From Nigrospora sphaerica (lineage: Eukaryota; Ascomycota; Sordariomycetes; Amphisphaeriales; Apiosporaceae): DNA of 64,000 nucleotides. A program made the translations under genes and the position numbers. Below are positions 1 through 12,226 of the stretch, in pieces. Each line of letters starts with the position of its first letter. The stretch's first letter is position 1. The stretch is taken from NCBI GenBank assembly GCA_018287875.1, contig JAGVVL010000001.1:5704001-5768000 (forward strand). The letters are read 5' to 3'. The notes under the pieces are model-generated. The model ran no database searches. It saw only the letters and a program-made list of their open reading frames with translations, and was not told the DNA's origin.

Positions 1-1577
1 GTCCTTTCAGCTAAACAGCATGGCTGGGGTTCGTCTTCAGGGGGGAAACCTGAGGCGGCGGAGGAGGTTGTCAAGATAGCGGCCGGGTTCCGAATCGCTA
101 CAACTACGCGGAGGCTCGTATACCTGCGTGGAGCTGTATTTTAAGGGCACGCTGCTTACCTACCTAGGGGCTAAAGTATAATTCAGTCGTCGTGACTTTT
201 ATCCGGATGGGTACGGGAAGTGGTCACAACGACTGCACTAGACCCAGGCAGACTCCTGCATGTCGGAGTTAGTTGTGTGTAAACCACAAGGAGTGGCTTT
301 GACCGTCTGGGTAAGAAAGTGACCGGGGGGGTTCACGGTCCACCGGGCCATGGCCTGGGTCTGGAGGAAAATACCTCGGATCTGACCGGTAGCCGTCTGC
401 TTTCCTCCCGCGGCATCAGGCCAGGCTATACACCCCCCGAACGGGCGGATTCTGCAGACGACGAGGGGGAACGTCCCGGCGGCAATATATCGCCCAAGGT
501 AGCTGACCAGAAGCAAGTCTCCGTAGGGGGACCGTGAAGGTCCAGAGAAGGTCAGAGTTTTATTATTACAATAATAATTACCGTTATTATTGTTGTTGTT
601 AGTAATAAGGTCCAAAAGGTCCAGTGGGCCACGGGGGGTCCCGTGATGCGTAGGCAAGTATGGGAGCCAATGCCAAACAAGACGAGAGGGGAGGGGGGAG
701 CACCGATACAAACCAGAACGTGAAAGTGGGTGCAGGTGGCCATGCAGTTCCTTTTGCTGCCACCGAGAGGCGGTCACATTGTCACCTGTAGCCCTGGTGG
801 GTAGGCGAGGCATTGGCAGTCTATGGAAGGAGACTTCGAGGGTCCTTCTGGCAGAATGCTTGTCTCGCGGCCGTGTCTTTTTGTCTTTCTTCACACCCCG
901 GGGGCTGAACAGAAGACCTCCCAGCTCCGACGGATACTTGCTTGCGCCTATTTTCTCGTCTTCCCCCATCCTTTCTTCCATCGGCCTGGTCATCCTTGAT
1001 TGCTGCTCATTGAGTTCGCCTGGGGTCGAAGAGGACGGCGTGCTGAGGAGGAGTCTCGTTTTGTTTTCTTTCCGAATTACCAAGCATCGGGGCGTGTCGA
1101 CCAATAGTCGTTGTCGACAAGTTCGGAACAGGTCCGAAGAGGGCCGGAGTCTCAGCTTTAAAGGCTAAGAAACTTAGCGGCAGGGGTCTCTCCTCCGGCC
1201 TGCGCATCGAGATCTACCTCCCGCTCGACTCCTCCCATCGCATTGGTAAGTCTCCAGCTCAAGCTTGGCCGGAACCGGTTTGCGAGACGCCTACATCTGG
1301 GCAACTGGGCTTCTGGGCTTGCTAGTCGTAGCTGCTGCCCCGAGCCACGACACATCGCGTGCGACGCAGTGTCTGTGTCATCGGGTTCCCAGCCCTGCTG
1401 CTGCACAAAAAGGGGCTCGTGTGATTTGAGTCGGCAGCCATCGTTATGGCCTCCTAGAAGCCAGCTTGGCCCGCCCGGCCCCGATAGCTATAGACAGCCG
1501 CCAGTGCCAGCCGCTGCCCTTGTCCTGTGGGGGTCGGAATCATCACTGACGAGGGAGGCCGCTCGAATGAGCCATAG
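1..1577. other. Intergenic / 5' flank of the Zn2Cys6 gene
   Basis: No gene is supported here. There is an AT-rich TTA/ATT/GTT simple-sequence patch at about 557-607. The open frames on both strands begin at non-ATG codons or lack any recognisable domain. The last few hundred bases are the likely promoter and leader of the transcription factor starting at 1578. Confidence 0.6.
557..607. repeat. AT-rich trinucleotide microsatellite (TTA/ATA/GTT)
   Basis: An imperfect run of TTA, ATA and GTT triplets stands out against GC-rich surroundings. On the minus strand it would encode a run of Asn residues, which inflates a spurious open frame. Confidence 0.7.
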
Positions 1578-4020
1578 ATGGAGCGTCGCTACAAACCCAT
1601 CCTGCCAGCCGTCATCGCTACACCACCAGACCGTCCGGACAAGACCGGAAGCAAGCCGGAGCCGCCGAGTCAACCGGTTCCGAAACGCCGCCGCATAACG
1701 ACCGCTTGCGAAGAATGCCGTTCCCGCAAGGTCGCCGTACGTTCCCCCCTACCTGCCCCCGCTACCGTATCTGACTAGGCGTCCCGCCTGCTTAGTGCGA
1801 TGGAAACCAGCCTTGTGCCTCGTGCGCCGACCGAAAGGTCACGTGCGTCTTCAGGAACAACCGTAAGGACAGCGGTCTCCAGGTGCGGCTCCAGGAGCAC
1901 GTCGATATCCTCCAGCACCTGGCGACAGACCCGGAAGCCAATGCCCTCGAGACACTGCGTAGGCTGCGGGCTTCGGGGGATGTTGGCTCGGTCCTCGCCT
2001 CGCTCCGGGGGAGTATGAACGACAAGGTGCGGCCTTCGTTCCTCGAGACGGCCCGAGCCGCCTCGCCCTCGGCCTCCTCGAGTCTGGAGCTTGAGCTGCT
2101 TTCTAGGCACCCCAACGCGTATCCCATGCTAGCCCCTATCGACCTCACGTCCATCAACATGCTGCCACCGGGTACTCCAATCCCAGAACCGGGGCAGCCG
2201 CCGCCGCTCCTACCCGACCCCTCGACGGCCGCCGCTTCAAATACCCCAGCTATAGATTACTTGCCTTTCCCCATCCGTGGCCGAGCTGCGCCGCGTACCG
2301 CGCAGTCGGTGGTCGGCCCTTTCCGGGCACCGGATCTGTGCGATGATCGTCTTCGCCGGGTGCGCATGGACTATTGGACCCGGGTTCCCATTAGCGACGA
2401 CTTTGCCGCGCGTGTCTTGTCTTCATTTCTTACCAGAGATCATCCAATAACTGGCCTTTTCGATGCCGACCTCTTCCTTGACGACCTGTTAGGGAAGTGC
2501 TTGGACTTTTGCTCGCCCTTCCTCGTGAGCGCCTTGATGTTTCATGCCTGTGTAAGTCGGTCAATTTGGCAGCCGGGTCCCGGAGGGGGGGTGGGGGTGG
2601 TTGCTGACTGCCCAGGAAAGCATTCGTACCGTGCCATCGACGTCAGGTCCGTGGCTCTGGCCAGGTTCTTCTTGGCTGAGACCGAGATGCTATGGCAATC
2701 CGAGCGTTCATCTGACAACCTGAACACGCTCGCCGCCATCCAGCTGTACTGCATGATGCTGACGCTCCAGGGTAAAGACGAGCAAACGCCGGGCCTCATC
2801 CTCGAGGGCCGTCGTATGGCCGAGAGGATGCAGCTATTTGGGGTTCGTCACGATGCCGCCTTAGCCGCCTCTTTTGCTGCCCTGTCGCCTAAGTGGAAAA
2901 GGGCGACGGCACATACGGCCTGGGGGGTGTACAATTGGTTAACGTGAGTCACATCGTCCCGGGGGAGGCCGGATAGTCGAGTTAACCTTGTCGATGGAGC
3001 CACCGGTACTGCTTCTACACAGGCAAATGCATCCCCTTCCCTCCCATCTTCCCTATTCCCGGACACCTTGAGCCGACCGAAATGCTTGGGGTGCAATGGC
3101 CGGCGCATCCGCTGCCCGGGTATGTTGGTTTCACCTTTACGGCGCTGTGCCAATTCTGGACCATCGTCCAGGAAATATCGTCTGTCTACCGGGAGGAGAC
3201 GGGTGTTCCGCTGACGGAAAGGATTCCGGTCGCTTTTGCCGAGGCGCAGTACCGGACGTTGCTGACCTGGTCCGACACGCTGACGAACGCGGCGCTCCAA
3301 AGCGACCAAGATCCGGCCCCGGCTCATGTGCTGCTTCTCCAGTCAGTCCCGTCTTACCCTGATGCCTCCCCCCCTCAGGCCGTGGGCCATTGCCGTCTGA
3401 CCAGTGTCTGTAGCATGTACTACCATTGTGCCATCCTGGACCTCTTCCGTCCATTCCTGTGGCGGCCGACGGCGCACTACTTTGTCTCCCTTTCTTCGCC
3501 CGACAGCCACCCCAGTCAGGTATTCGCCGCCTCCCTCAAGCAGCTCAAGCGCCTGGTACTCATGTGTCACCTCCATTGCCCGCCGGCGGAGCGCTCGTCG
3601 TTCCTGTTGAGCCACCTCATTCATCTGTTTGGGGCTTTGTTGCACAGTTTCGACGACCAGGAGTGGAAGTTCTACTTCGTTCTGTGCCTGGTTTTGGGCT
3701 CCCAGCTTGGCGTGGCTTTCGCAGCCCTCGGTCCCGTCATTCAGGGGTCTCTCGTCATGGCGGTACGTCGCGGTGCCTTGACTAACGCCGAGGCGCTCGA
3801 GCTGTCCAAGACATACATGCCCGCGGCCCCGGCCCCCGAGAAGCCCGAGAGTGTGGGTTTCCTGCTGGATCTCGATCTGGCCATGACGGCGCGCCAAGAC
3901 GCCGTGACCGACGCACTCGCGCAGGCATTCGATGATCTCAGGCTGTTAGACGAATGGTTCAACGAGGACGGTGCGGACGACGGCGACGAAGAAAGTTCCG
4001 GCGTGATAGCATCCGAGTAA
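1578..4020 (+). CDS. Zn2Cys6 fungal-specific transcription factor
   Basis: Nuclear DNA-binding regulator of the Gal4 (Zn2Cys6) class; target genes unknown. After splicing intron 1737-1795 (phase 0), the N-terminus reads C44-X2-C47-X6-C54-X5-C60-X2-C63-X6-C70, a complete binuclear zinc cluster preceded by a basic KRRR stretch. The middle of the protein (about residues 190-370) resembles the fungal transcription factor middle homology region, with the DYWTRVP, HPITGLFD and SVALARFFLAE segments. The tail is acidic (DGADDGDEESS). Start is the ATG at 1578. Two further introns are inferred: about 2552-2620, whose donor is GTAAGT but whose frame-preserving acceptor is the weaker GAAAG, and about 2944-2999 (donor GTGAGT, acceptor GAG), which joins NWLT to the conserved FPPIFPIPG segment. 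This model gives about 752 residues. The zinc cluster is certain; the two middle junctions are not. Confidence 0.85.
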
Positions 4021-6696
4021 GCAGTCCCATCTGCCGCCTGGCTTGTTTTTGCACGGCCCCTCCGCAAGACTGCTGGTTACAGAACATGGCGTTTCAAAAG
4101 TGCGCCCCTGAAATCGCAGTAGTAGCAGGTGAGGTACAATTGAGGGAGAACATTCTCGTCACTGCCTCTTGCGGAGCAGGAAGGAGGTACCGACTTAACT
4201 TCCAATAGTAGTTGCTCTTCTCCTGCCAGTCCGGCCTAGATCACACATGGAAGGCACACAAGGTCAAGTCACCTGATTCACACAGCTCTCCCCTGGATTG
4301 AAGCCATGCATGTCTGGTCATTATCGGCATTGTACTCCAAGCCGAGTAGATCATGGATCAGTTCATCACTACGTGTAGGTAATGAGGATAACGGGCAGGC
4401 GGGGTCTACACCAAGTTGACCTTCTTGAAGATTCCAGAACGGTTCCATAGAGGAACACCATGGACAGGTAGGACGACAGTATGTAGAATTGACTGGTCCG
4501 CTATGAACAACCCACCCCCGGCGTACCATGGGCTATAGGAAGTTGGCAGAGCGCCTACGGAAGCATTGACCCCTCCGTGGCTGTATCAGCGACCGGGTAC
4601 TGGCCACCAAAGCGAATCCTTCCACAGGCAGCCGAGCGAGGCCGTCGCTAGGTATTCCATATGAAACGAGCCATGGAGGCGAGTAAACAACGAAGCGGAG
4701 ATCACGGGCTATGCATACGATTACCGGCGAGGGACACTGAGAAACAACTCATCCGATCCGGCCAAGACTCGCTCGACGGCTTCAAGGACGGCCTAGGGAG
4801 TAAACGTCCAAAACACACAAAGGAAAGTGTTAAAAGAAGATACAGGGTACCACCATCACCCTGTCAAGGTAATGGGGTTCCACTACTGGCAGGAATACCG
4901 CATCCTCCGCGAACAACAAAGGCCGGAAGTTCGAGGAGCTCCGCCGCCCTCTAGGGGACGAGGCTCATTAGGCAAGAGACCAGATAGCCGTAGATCTCCG
5001 TGGGCTCGAACATGCCCATGATCTTCGGATCCGACGAGCCAAGATCTCCACCCGTAGTCATCGTGCCTAAATCCGTCGTCGAGGCGACCTAGATCAACTT
5101 ATCAATGGCCGAATCAGCTACATCACTAGGGATGCAGCCACAACAGGAGGACTGTGGTCATTCAAAGGTTATGGAGGCTCCTTGTGGCTCCCGAACTTTT
5201 GCATTGACGAGGCCAGTGCAGTTTTCAACCCCCGAACTTGTATCGAGTTGACCGTAACTCTTTGTGGAACTTCGCACCGAAACAGAGTAATAGCCCAGAA
5301 AAGTTTCCTGCCTCACGATAGGATAGTAACTTGAAGCCAGTACATGCAACTATGCGCTGGCGTTTCGGTGCTCGTTTGCAGGATACAGCTCAACATTTTG
5401 CTATTCGTACATCCCAGTGCAAGTCGCCGCGAGCCCTCTACAAGAAAGTGGCAGGCACTGTATAGGGGACGTACAGACCTCCCATATCAAACGGGCAACT
5501 AGCCTAGGCAATCGAACAGACAGCCATGAATTGCCTGACGTGACCGTTCCTAGGCCGACCTACCGCCCCCCCCCCCCGACCCGACGAGAGCACCGATCCT
5601 AGGGTGAGCCAGTTCCACGGGCAACGCCGTGGTCGGGATCGGCGCAAGCGGCGCCGTTGCCCGTCCGCGCATTTCCCGGGCCTGGTGATCGGCCAAGCGC
5701 CACGGGGCTCGAAGAAGCACAGGCCCAACAGGCAAAGATTCTTAGGGAAGGGGTCGCCGGGAGGGAGGGCACGATTGGACCCCGCCTGAGCGGCGGCGAC
5801 CTGCCGCTTCGGGACTGACTTGTGATTGCCACCCTAGTCTCGCTCGTGGCCCTACCGTCTTGGCGCTTACGGTTTTTTGTGGCCAGGGGCGAGGGCCCCG
5901 AGAAATTCTCAAACGGCCCGTCGGCCCTGGGAAGGGGTCGCTTGTCCTCCGGGGCAGTGGGCGAGCCGGCCACATCATATCATGGGAAACGCCGAGACGC
6001 TGGGCTCATCGGGCTACCAAACGGGCACGGAGAACAGTCCGAATTCGTGCCAGTGCGACGGGAAACGCCCCCGACATGGCCCATAAGGCCGGCGGGGACA
6101 GGACACGGGTAACATAGCCGGGTCTTCACGCCGGCGAGCTACAGCACCGCGTACGGTTGTCCAAAGAGGCCGTTCCCAGCCCGGCCCAATGGCTCGCTGG
6201 AGCGGTGTAGTTACCCATTTCACGTAACAAATCATTTCAAGATCTGGAAAACCGGACCATACAGATCAGTTCGTAATCTTATGTGCCATCTCGGACAGGA
6301 TCTGGGCCGGGATCTAGGCCCGGCCCATTCCAATCAGGCCCCGTCAGCTGCTGACGGCCGCATACGCGGCATCCGTATACTCGCGGCAAAAAGGCCCAAT
6401 ATGGCATGATTCCTATAGGGCGTAAGGGTCTGGGTAGGCAAGCCCAGCCGGACCCGTATCAATGGCGGCTCATACCACGGGCGAAGCGAGCTGCGCTTGG
6501 CAGTGGCATATTTGCTGCCTTGAGCCCAGAGGGAATCTTGCGGAATCTTTTCATCACGGTCTCTTCCATTCCGTCAGTGGTGTGCTCGTCATCCCCTGCT
6601 TTCTGCGTGAAAGGGCCACCGTCGTCTATTTCCGTCCTCCCCCCCCACACTCCCAGGGTTACGCCCGACCGCCTTTGTACGGAGAAGCCGTCCACG
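4021..6696. other. Intergenic between the Zn2Cys6 and tyrosinase genes
   Basis: I recognise no gene in these 2.7 kb. Reading frames are short, often lack ATG and carry no motif. There is a C10 run near 5567. The last few hundred bases, with several pyrimidine runs before 6697, are the likely tyrosinase promoter and leader. Confidence 0.55.
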
Positions 6697-8161
6697 ATGC
6701 AACTCACAGGACTGTTCGCCTTGGGCCTCTGCGCCATCGCAGCAGCCTCGCCCCTCCAGGCACGGGACGAGCTGCAAGAGCTGCAGGACCGGGCTGTCGC
6801 GGCTTTGAAGGAGGCCGGCCACGGCGCTGAAAGGAAGTCGTGCTCCGTCTTCAACGCTGCCGTGCGCAAGGACTGGTAAATTGCGGCCCCTGTGTCTACC
6901 CGCGGGGAGGTGGGACTTTCCCGGGTTTCCGGATGGGGCTGACTTGCCACCGTAGGGCCCTCATGTCGGCGAAGGAGAGGAAAGCGTACACGTCGGCCGT
7001 CAACTGTTTGATGAAGCTGCCGCCCAAGACGGACCCGGCCCTGGCCCCCGGCGTCCGGAACCGGTACGACGACTTCGTTGCCCAGCACATCAACCAGACC
7101 AGAAGCATCCACGGAACCGTAAGCATCCGAGGGCGGGTGGACCAGCGGACCAGAGTCGAGCAGCTGACTCGAGCGGGCAGGGGAACTTCTTGAGCTGGCA
7201 CAGGTACTTCGTTCACGCGTACGAGACGGCCTTGAGGGACGAATGCTCTTACCAGGGCTTCCAGCCTGTATGTCCGCGCCCACCCAGCCAGCACCATGCC
7301 GGATCTGTTGTGTGCACCGGCTAACCCTTGGCAGTACTGGAACTGGCTTGCCCACACCGACGACCTGCGGAAGTCGCCCGTCTTTGACGGCAGCGAGACC
7401 AGCATGAGCGGCGACGGGGCATTCGTCCCGCACAACGGAAGTCGAGCTGGAACCGGCCTGATCTACATTCCGCCCGCCAATGGCGGCGGCTGCATCACAA
7501 GCGGGCCCTTTAAAGAGTGCGCGAGCCCCTTACCCTTTCCACCGCTTTCCGCCCCCCCCCCCCCTTTGTTTTTTGGTCTTTATAGGCGAGCACCGGTCCG
7601 GGAAGATGGCGGCTAACCTAGAAGTTCAGCATGACGGTCAACCTCGGCCCGGTGTCGCCGACGCAGGATGGGGAGACCAAGGTCAGCACGCCGCTGGGGT
7701 ACAACCCGCGGTGCCTGAAGCGGGACCTCTCGGCGTACACGGCGGGCACGTGGCTGACGGCGGCGAATCTCCTCAACGTGACGGTGGGGGCGGCGTCGCG
7801 GGACATCGCGAGCTTCCAGACCGAGCTGCAGGGCCGCTTCACCGACGGCTTCCTCGGCCTCCACGCGGCCGGGCACTTCGTCATGGGGGGCGACGCCGGC
7901 GATCTCTTCTCCTCGCCCGTCGACCCCAACTTCTACCTCCACCACGCCATGGTCGACCGGGCCTGGTGGCTCTGGCAGGCCCTGCACGGCGACCAGGCCG
8001 AGACCGTGGCCGGCACCATCACCATCGGCAACAACCCGCCGAGCCGCAACACCTCCCTCGACGACCCCCTGGACATGGGCAGCTTCAACGCCCCCGTTCG
8101 CCCCATCCGTGACCTGCTCGACACGCTGAGTGGCAATCCCCTCTGCTACATCTACCTGTAG
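6697..8161 (+). CDS. Secreted short-type tyrosinase / catechol oxidase
   Basis: Type-3 dicopper oxidase that would oxidise phenols or catechols to quinones outside the cell. Five exons: 6697-6875, 6956-7118, 7181-7267, 7335-7516, 7630-8161, giving 380 residues. The N-terminus MQLTGLFALGLCAIAAASPL is a signal peptide. CuA ligands are H104, H112 and H121, the last two inside a complete tyrosinase CuA signature (H-x4-F-L-S-W-H-R-x2-V-x3-E). CuB ligands are H282, H286 and H309 in DPNFYLHHAMVD, which matches the CuB signature. The protein stops right after a CYIYL motif, the Y-x-Y that normally closes the catalytic core. It therefore lacks the C-terminal shielding domain of intracellular fungal tyrosinases and resembles the short secreted class that includes Aspergillus oryzae catechol oxidase AoCO4. 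Whether it has monooxygenase as well as diphenolase activity cannot be read from the sequence. Confidence 0.93.
7517..7629 (+). other. Tyrosinase intron 4, with a decoy acceptor
   Basis: This 113-bp intron has an attractive pyrimidine tract ending in TATAG at 7581-7585. Using that AG leads quickly to an in-frame stop. A CTAAC branch motif lies downstream of it, at about 7613-7617, and the next CAG (7627-7629) restores the conserved GPFKDMTVNLGP segment. The AG at 7585 therefore lies before the branch point and is probably ignored. Confidence 0.75.
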
Positions 8162-8349
8162 CGGCTTCTTCTCGATGGCGGTCCAAGATGTTGGGGGCCG
8201 TGGTGACGGTGCCGCGCCTCTTGTACGATTACGTAACGTCCAAGAACGCCGTGAACGAAGGCCCAGAAAACAAGAATCGCGAGCAAAAGTTGGTTTATTC
8301 AGAGGTTCGGGCTTGCTAGGTAACTCGCGAAGGTCTAACTACTATTAGC

Positions 8350-8400
8350 ACCACCACAGTGGTTGCCCATGCAACCGTGGCTGAAGGCAACCGTGGTGCC
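8350..8400. repeat. Imperfect hairpin with an internal direct repeat
   Basis: GCACCAC..GGTTGCC on the left pairs with GGCAACCGTGGTGCC on the right, with a small bulge. GCAACCGTGG occurs twice, at 8371 and 8387. It lies about 190 bp after the tyrosinase stop. It could be a 3' UTR or termination structure, or a remnant of a small inverted-repeat element. Confidence 0.4.
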
Positions 8401-11400
8401 CAACAACGATATTTTCCTTTCCCATAGCTGCGTATACGTCCCTAGAAACCATACCTGCCCCTGTAAAGGATACAAGTGAGAGCCGAACATGTAGTACTAT
8501 CAACCAGCTCGCCTATACCTATACACGACTGGGTTTTTGTCACAAAAGATTGACATGTGACCACAATGTGCTCCTGCTCCGTAAAAGTGTCGCCTAAAAA
8601 ACGCTATATACTTTAGGTAAATAGACCTGGGCCGGCTCTATCCACTACGCATTTCTTTTTAAATTACCCGTCATTCTCTGAGTTCTGTAACTTCATACTT
8701 GAGCATTTGTGATCCTGTTGTACTGTGTCAACTTGGAGGTATTCTAGAGAGCGCAGTACAAAGGCGCTGGGGGAAGTCCAAGTGTGTCATTCAGTCGGGA
8801 TGTTTATGAAAAAGTTCAGCATACGGTGCCGCAACAGTCCCGTGGTTGCCTCTAAACGATCGAAGACATACGTCTGTGGCTTACCGTGGCATTGGGTGTG
8901 AGAAATCTCCGGGTACGCTCCTAGGACGCACTGGACTTTTTAGCACAATGCACGAGCACCGAAACCTGGGCGAACATGATGCTGGGGAAATAGAAGAATC
9001 GGTGACTATCAAGACAAACAAAGCTGAGAAAGTATTACTTTGGGCGTTGGACCGCGTCGGGGGGTTTGTACAATGTAAGTTGATCAAACAATGGTTGGAA
9101 AAGCGGACACGCTGTAGGCCTCTGAAACGGAGAAGTTGTGTGACCTGGGCTAGGCTATATTCACGGAAAGGCCGAGCAGAGAATATCACCTGGCTGCAAG
9201 ACAGGCATGGCTTCGATGGGGCCTTGGACCCTAGATCGATTGAACGCATGACACATAAGACCACCCTCAGTGACTTGTTTCCAATCGCTTCGGTAACCCA
9301 TACGCCAGTTGCAGACCCAAGTTCGAGGAACCGGCTGCTTTATGTACGATAACGTCGACCACGGCGGCCTTACGATTTAAGCGTCCTGTACCGTCCTTCC
9401 GGTAATCATTTTCCTGGTGTGTTGGTGGCAATTTTGAAGGACCGGCTCGTGGTGTTCCCGATGTCTCTGACGTCCTGGCATTACTTGTTAGTCACCTAGC
9501 CTTGGACGTCAATGTTGTCCGGGTGCCGTGAAGGAGCCTGGTGCGCTCCATACGGAACTCATGCTTCGTAGTGGCCAGTTCCGTTCGTCTTGATGAATTC
9601 TACCGTCGTGGTGGGCAAAGGTCTTCAGCATTCAACGGAGTCCCCCCGCGGGGGGGGAGGGGCTTTGTTGGTTGGCCCGAGAGACTGGCGCATAACCCGT
9701 ATTCCGGAAGGAAACCCACTCGAAAAACCCGAATAGGCCGTCTTGGCCTGAGGAGGCCGCATAGCTACGTGTCCAGTGGCCGGGCACGATGACTGACAAG
9801 TGGACAAGAGGATGCAAGCAGGTGGCTCAGACAGGTATAGCTGCGGGTCAGTCGCCGCCCGGCCATGGAGGAGAGGGAGCTGCTGCTGCTGACATGTGCT
9901 GGGCAGCCGAGCTCGACTTCTCTGCCACGGTCGAGAAGCGCCGCCGTGGCTTACAGACCGATCTCGCGCCTCGCGACGCCCATCAAGCTTGGTGGTCGTG
10001 GTACAGGAGTAAGGGGACGGCGGATTGCGCTTGAATGAATACGAGCTGTTTCTCGGTACCCTGGGCCTGGCGTGTCGCGTTTATCTTCTAGACGAACCTT
10101 CGTCCCCCGAACAAGCCTCATAGCCTGGAAAGCGTTGCCGGCGAGGAGACGAGGGGGACCAATCTTCATGCTGAAATGGACTTTGTTAATGCATGCATAT
10201 GTGTCTCGCATGCTCTGGTTTGCAGGCCAATTAAAGTGTGCTGGGACTCGGGAACCCGACTGAGGTCATTCTGCCGGAGGGGAATGGCCTGACCAACAGC
10301 CCCCAATCGATAACGTCGGATTGAACAGCGGCATCCCACGGAATGGGCAGGTATTCTTTTGCGTCGACCGACGATCTTCGATACCCTTTGCCGTAGGTGT
10401 ACGGGATATGCCCATCTCTCTACTGTTACCTGATACCATGGATTCCTTTACTTACCTAAGTACCTTATACACCCCCTTACATGATCAAGACTCTCTCCCT
10501 GGTGGACTGGGCACATACTGCCCGGCATCATGGGATGTTTGCGCATCCATGGTGGTTCGTACAACGGAATGCCTCATGACTTCGCCTCTACAGGGAAACC
10601 CTCGGCGTTTGCTAGTCCATATCTAGTACATCTTACTCACTCGCCTACAAACTCTACCATGGCCACCAACCACGTTAGAGCCAGGGTGAGTCAGAGCCAA
10701 AAAAAAAAAAAAAAATGAAGACGACCTGGCCGTAGCAAAGAATACCAGCAGCCCTTTTCGCCTGTTGGGTACCTAGGAAGTCAGCATGGAGCATGAGGTA
10801 CCTAGGACGAACAAGAGATCAGGTCAGCTGGATTCTCGTCCCGCGCGCATCCAGGACCGCAAGTTGTATCGATCTGGGACCCGAAATCCGTTTGCTTGAT
10901 CCCTCTCCTCCTCCCTCTCACCCCAACTCCGGTCGGCTTGCCCATCGAATCTGATGATTGGCAGCCGCCAAGACGACTCCCGCGCACCAGATGCGCGGGG
11001 CCGTGACTCGGCTCCGAAAGCACACCTCAAACAGACAGAGAGAGGGGTGGATTGTGCACAGTGTAGTGTCGCAAGATGCCCACTTAGGCGTTGTTGCTCT
11101 CCTGCTCCGTATTTTTAATCCACGCCCCCGACGCCTCGTCCGGGGACATAGACGCCCGCTCCCCGGCCCCATCGGGCTGTCGGAATTGTCCTTGAGGCCA
11201 GCAAGCGCCGTGTTGGCCGTGGACTCTTAGTAGTACCACCACAATGTGCGCGCCAGCTCCCGGGGCCGCTCGTCTGAGGTTGGATTCGAGCGCGTCCAGC
11301 CGGGGCCATGCGGTAAAAAACTAGTCGCCCTTAGTTGTACGCCAAAGAACAAAAGCGCTGCGACGGCTTCCACATATCGACGCTATGCCACCACGTTCCG

Positions 11401-11706
11401 GCCAAGCAGCCCAACGCACGGAGAGGAGACAGAGCAGTCTGGGCCATCCGAACGCCCATGATCACATCAAAGCGGGCCGGGGCCTGCCCGCCCATCGTTC
11501 TCCCCAGCCAAAGATGGGATGGATGGGACAATTCGCCCCGGAACTAGAGCCCAACAGGGGTTGGCCAGTAGGGATAAGGCAGACAGCCTGGAAGGCCGCT
11601 CACACTCGTCGAGTCAGTACCCGTTCCGCCCCAGTTTGTCTGGTCAACTTGTTTTGAAACGCGACAAGAAAAAATTTGCCGATGTCCATGCCCCGGGAGG
11701 AGACGC

Positions 11707-11805
11707 TGTCTAGTGTGTCGTGGCGTTCGGATAGGGTGGATAAGAGATGTTGTTGACTGTCGGATTTATTAAGTACTGTATCCTGCATAACTCGTCTGTT
11801 CTCAA
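11707..11805. repeat. LTR-like direct repeat, copy 1
   Basis: The first 75 bases closely match 12128-12202, including an uninterrupted shared core GGATAGGGTGGATAAGAGAT that continues to TGTTGTTGACTGTCGG. Similarity then fades through a TAAC..CGTC.GTT block. Both copies begin TGTCTAGTGT. With 421 bp between copies and no coding sequence inside, this could be a degenerate LTR pair, a miniature retroelement, or part of a dispersed repeat family. Confidence 0.6.
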
Positions 11806-12127
11806 TAGCAGCTCGAGAGACGATCGAGAGCTTTCCTTCCTCGTGGTTCTTTCCCGATTTCTGTCCGATTTTCATCATCGATTTCATGCCCTCGTACTTC
11901 ACTCGTATTGTGTGCTCCCGTACCTCGAAATACTTTAGCCCTCCACTTTATGCCGCCACCGTTCTTAGGCTTAACTCCCGCACCGCCCGGTGGTCGTTTC
12001 TTCTCGCGGAGCGTGAACGATGTCGTGTGTCTTTTCGCATGTTATTGGTACTTTCAACGGGAATCAAACCGGGAATTCGGAAGTCGAGAGGAGCGGTCTC
12101 GACTATCGTTATCCCACTCTAATCAAA

Positions 12128-12226
12128 TGTCTAGTGTTTTATGCCGTGCGGATAGGGTGGATAAGAGATGTTGTTGACTGTCGGGATTGATCAGACACTG
12201 TACTCTCTAACAACGTCAGTTACGCC
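12128..12226. repeat. LTR-like direct repeat, copy 2
   Basis: Second copy of the repeat at 11707-11805, in the same orientation. The 20-base core GGATAGGGTGGATAAGAGAT is identical; the distal parts have diverged by substitutions and small indels. Confidence 0.6.

Noticed and set aside
238..1104. 288-codon open frame on the minus strand
   Set aside because: It begins at a TTG, has a poly-Asn run made by the microsatellite at 557-607, and shows no domain or plausible amino-acid pattern.
6459..7433. 324-codon open frame antisense to tyrosinase
   Set aside because: It crosses tyrosinase introns without change in character and has no recognisable domain.
8846..9352. 168-codon open frame after tyrosinase
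   Set aside because: No motif, no flanking splice structure and composition like the surrounding intergenic DNA.
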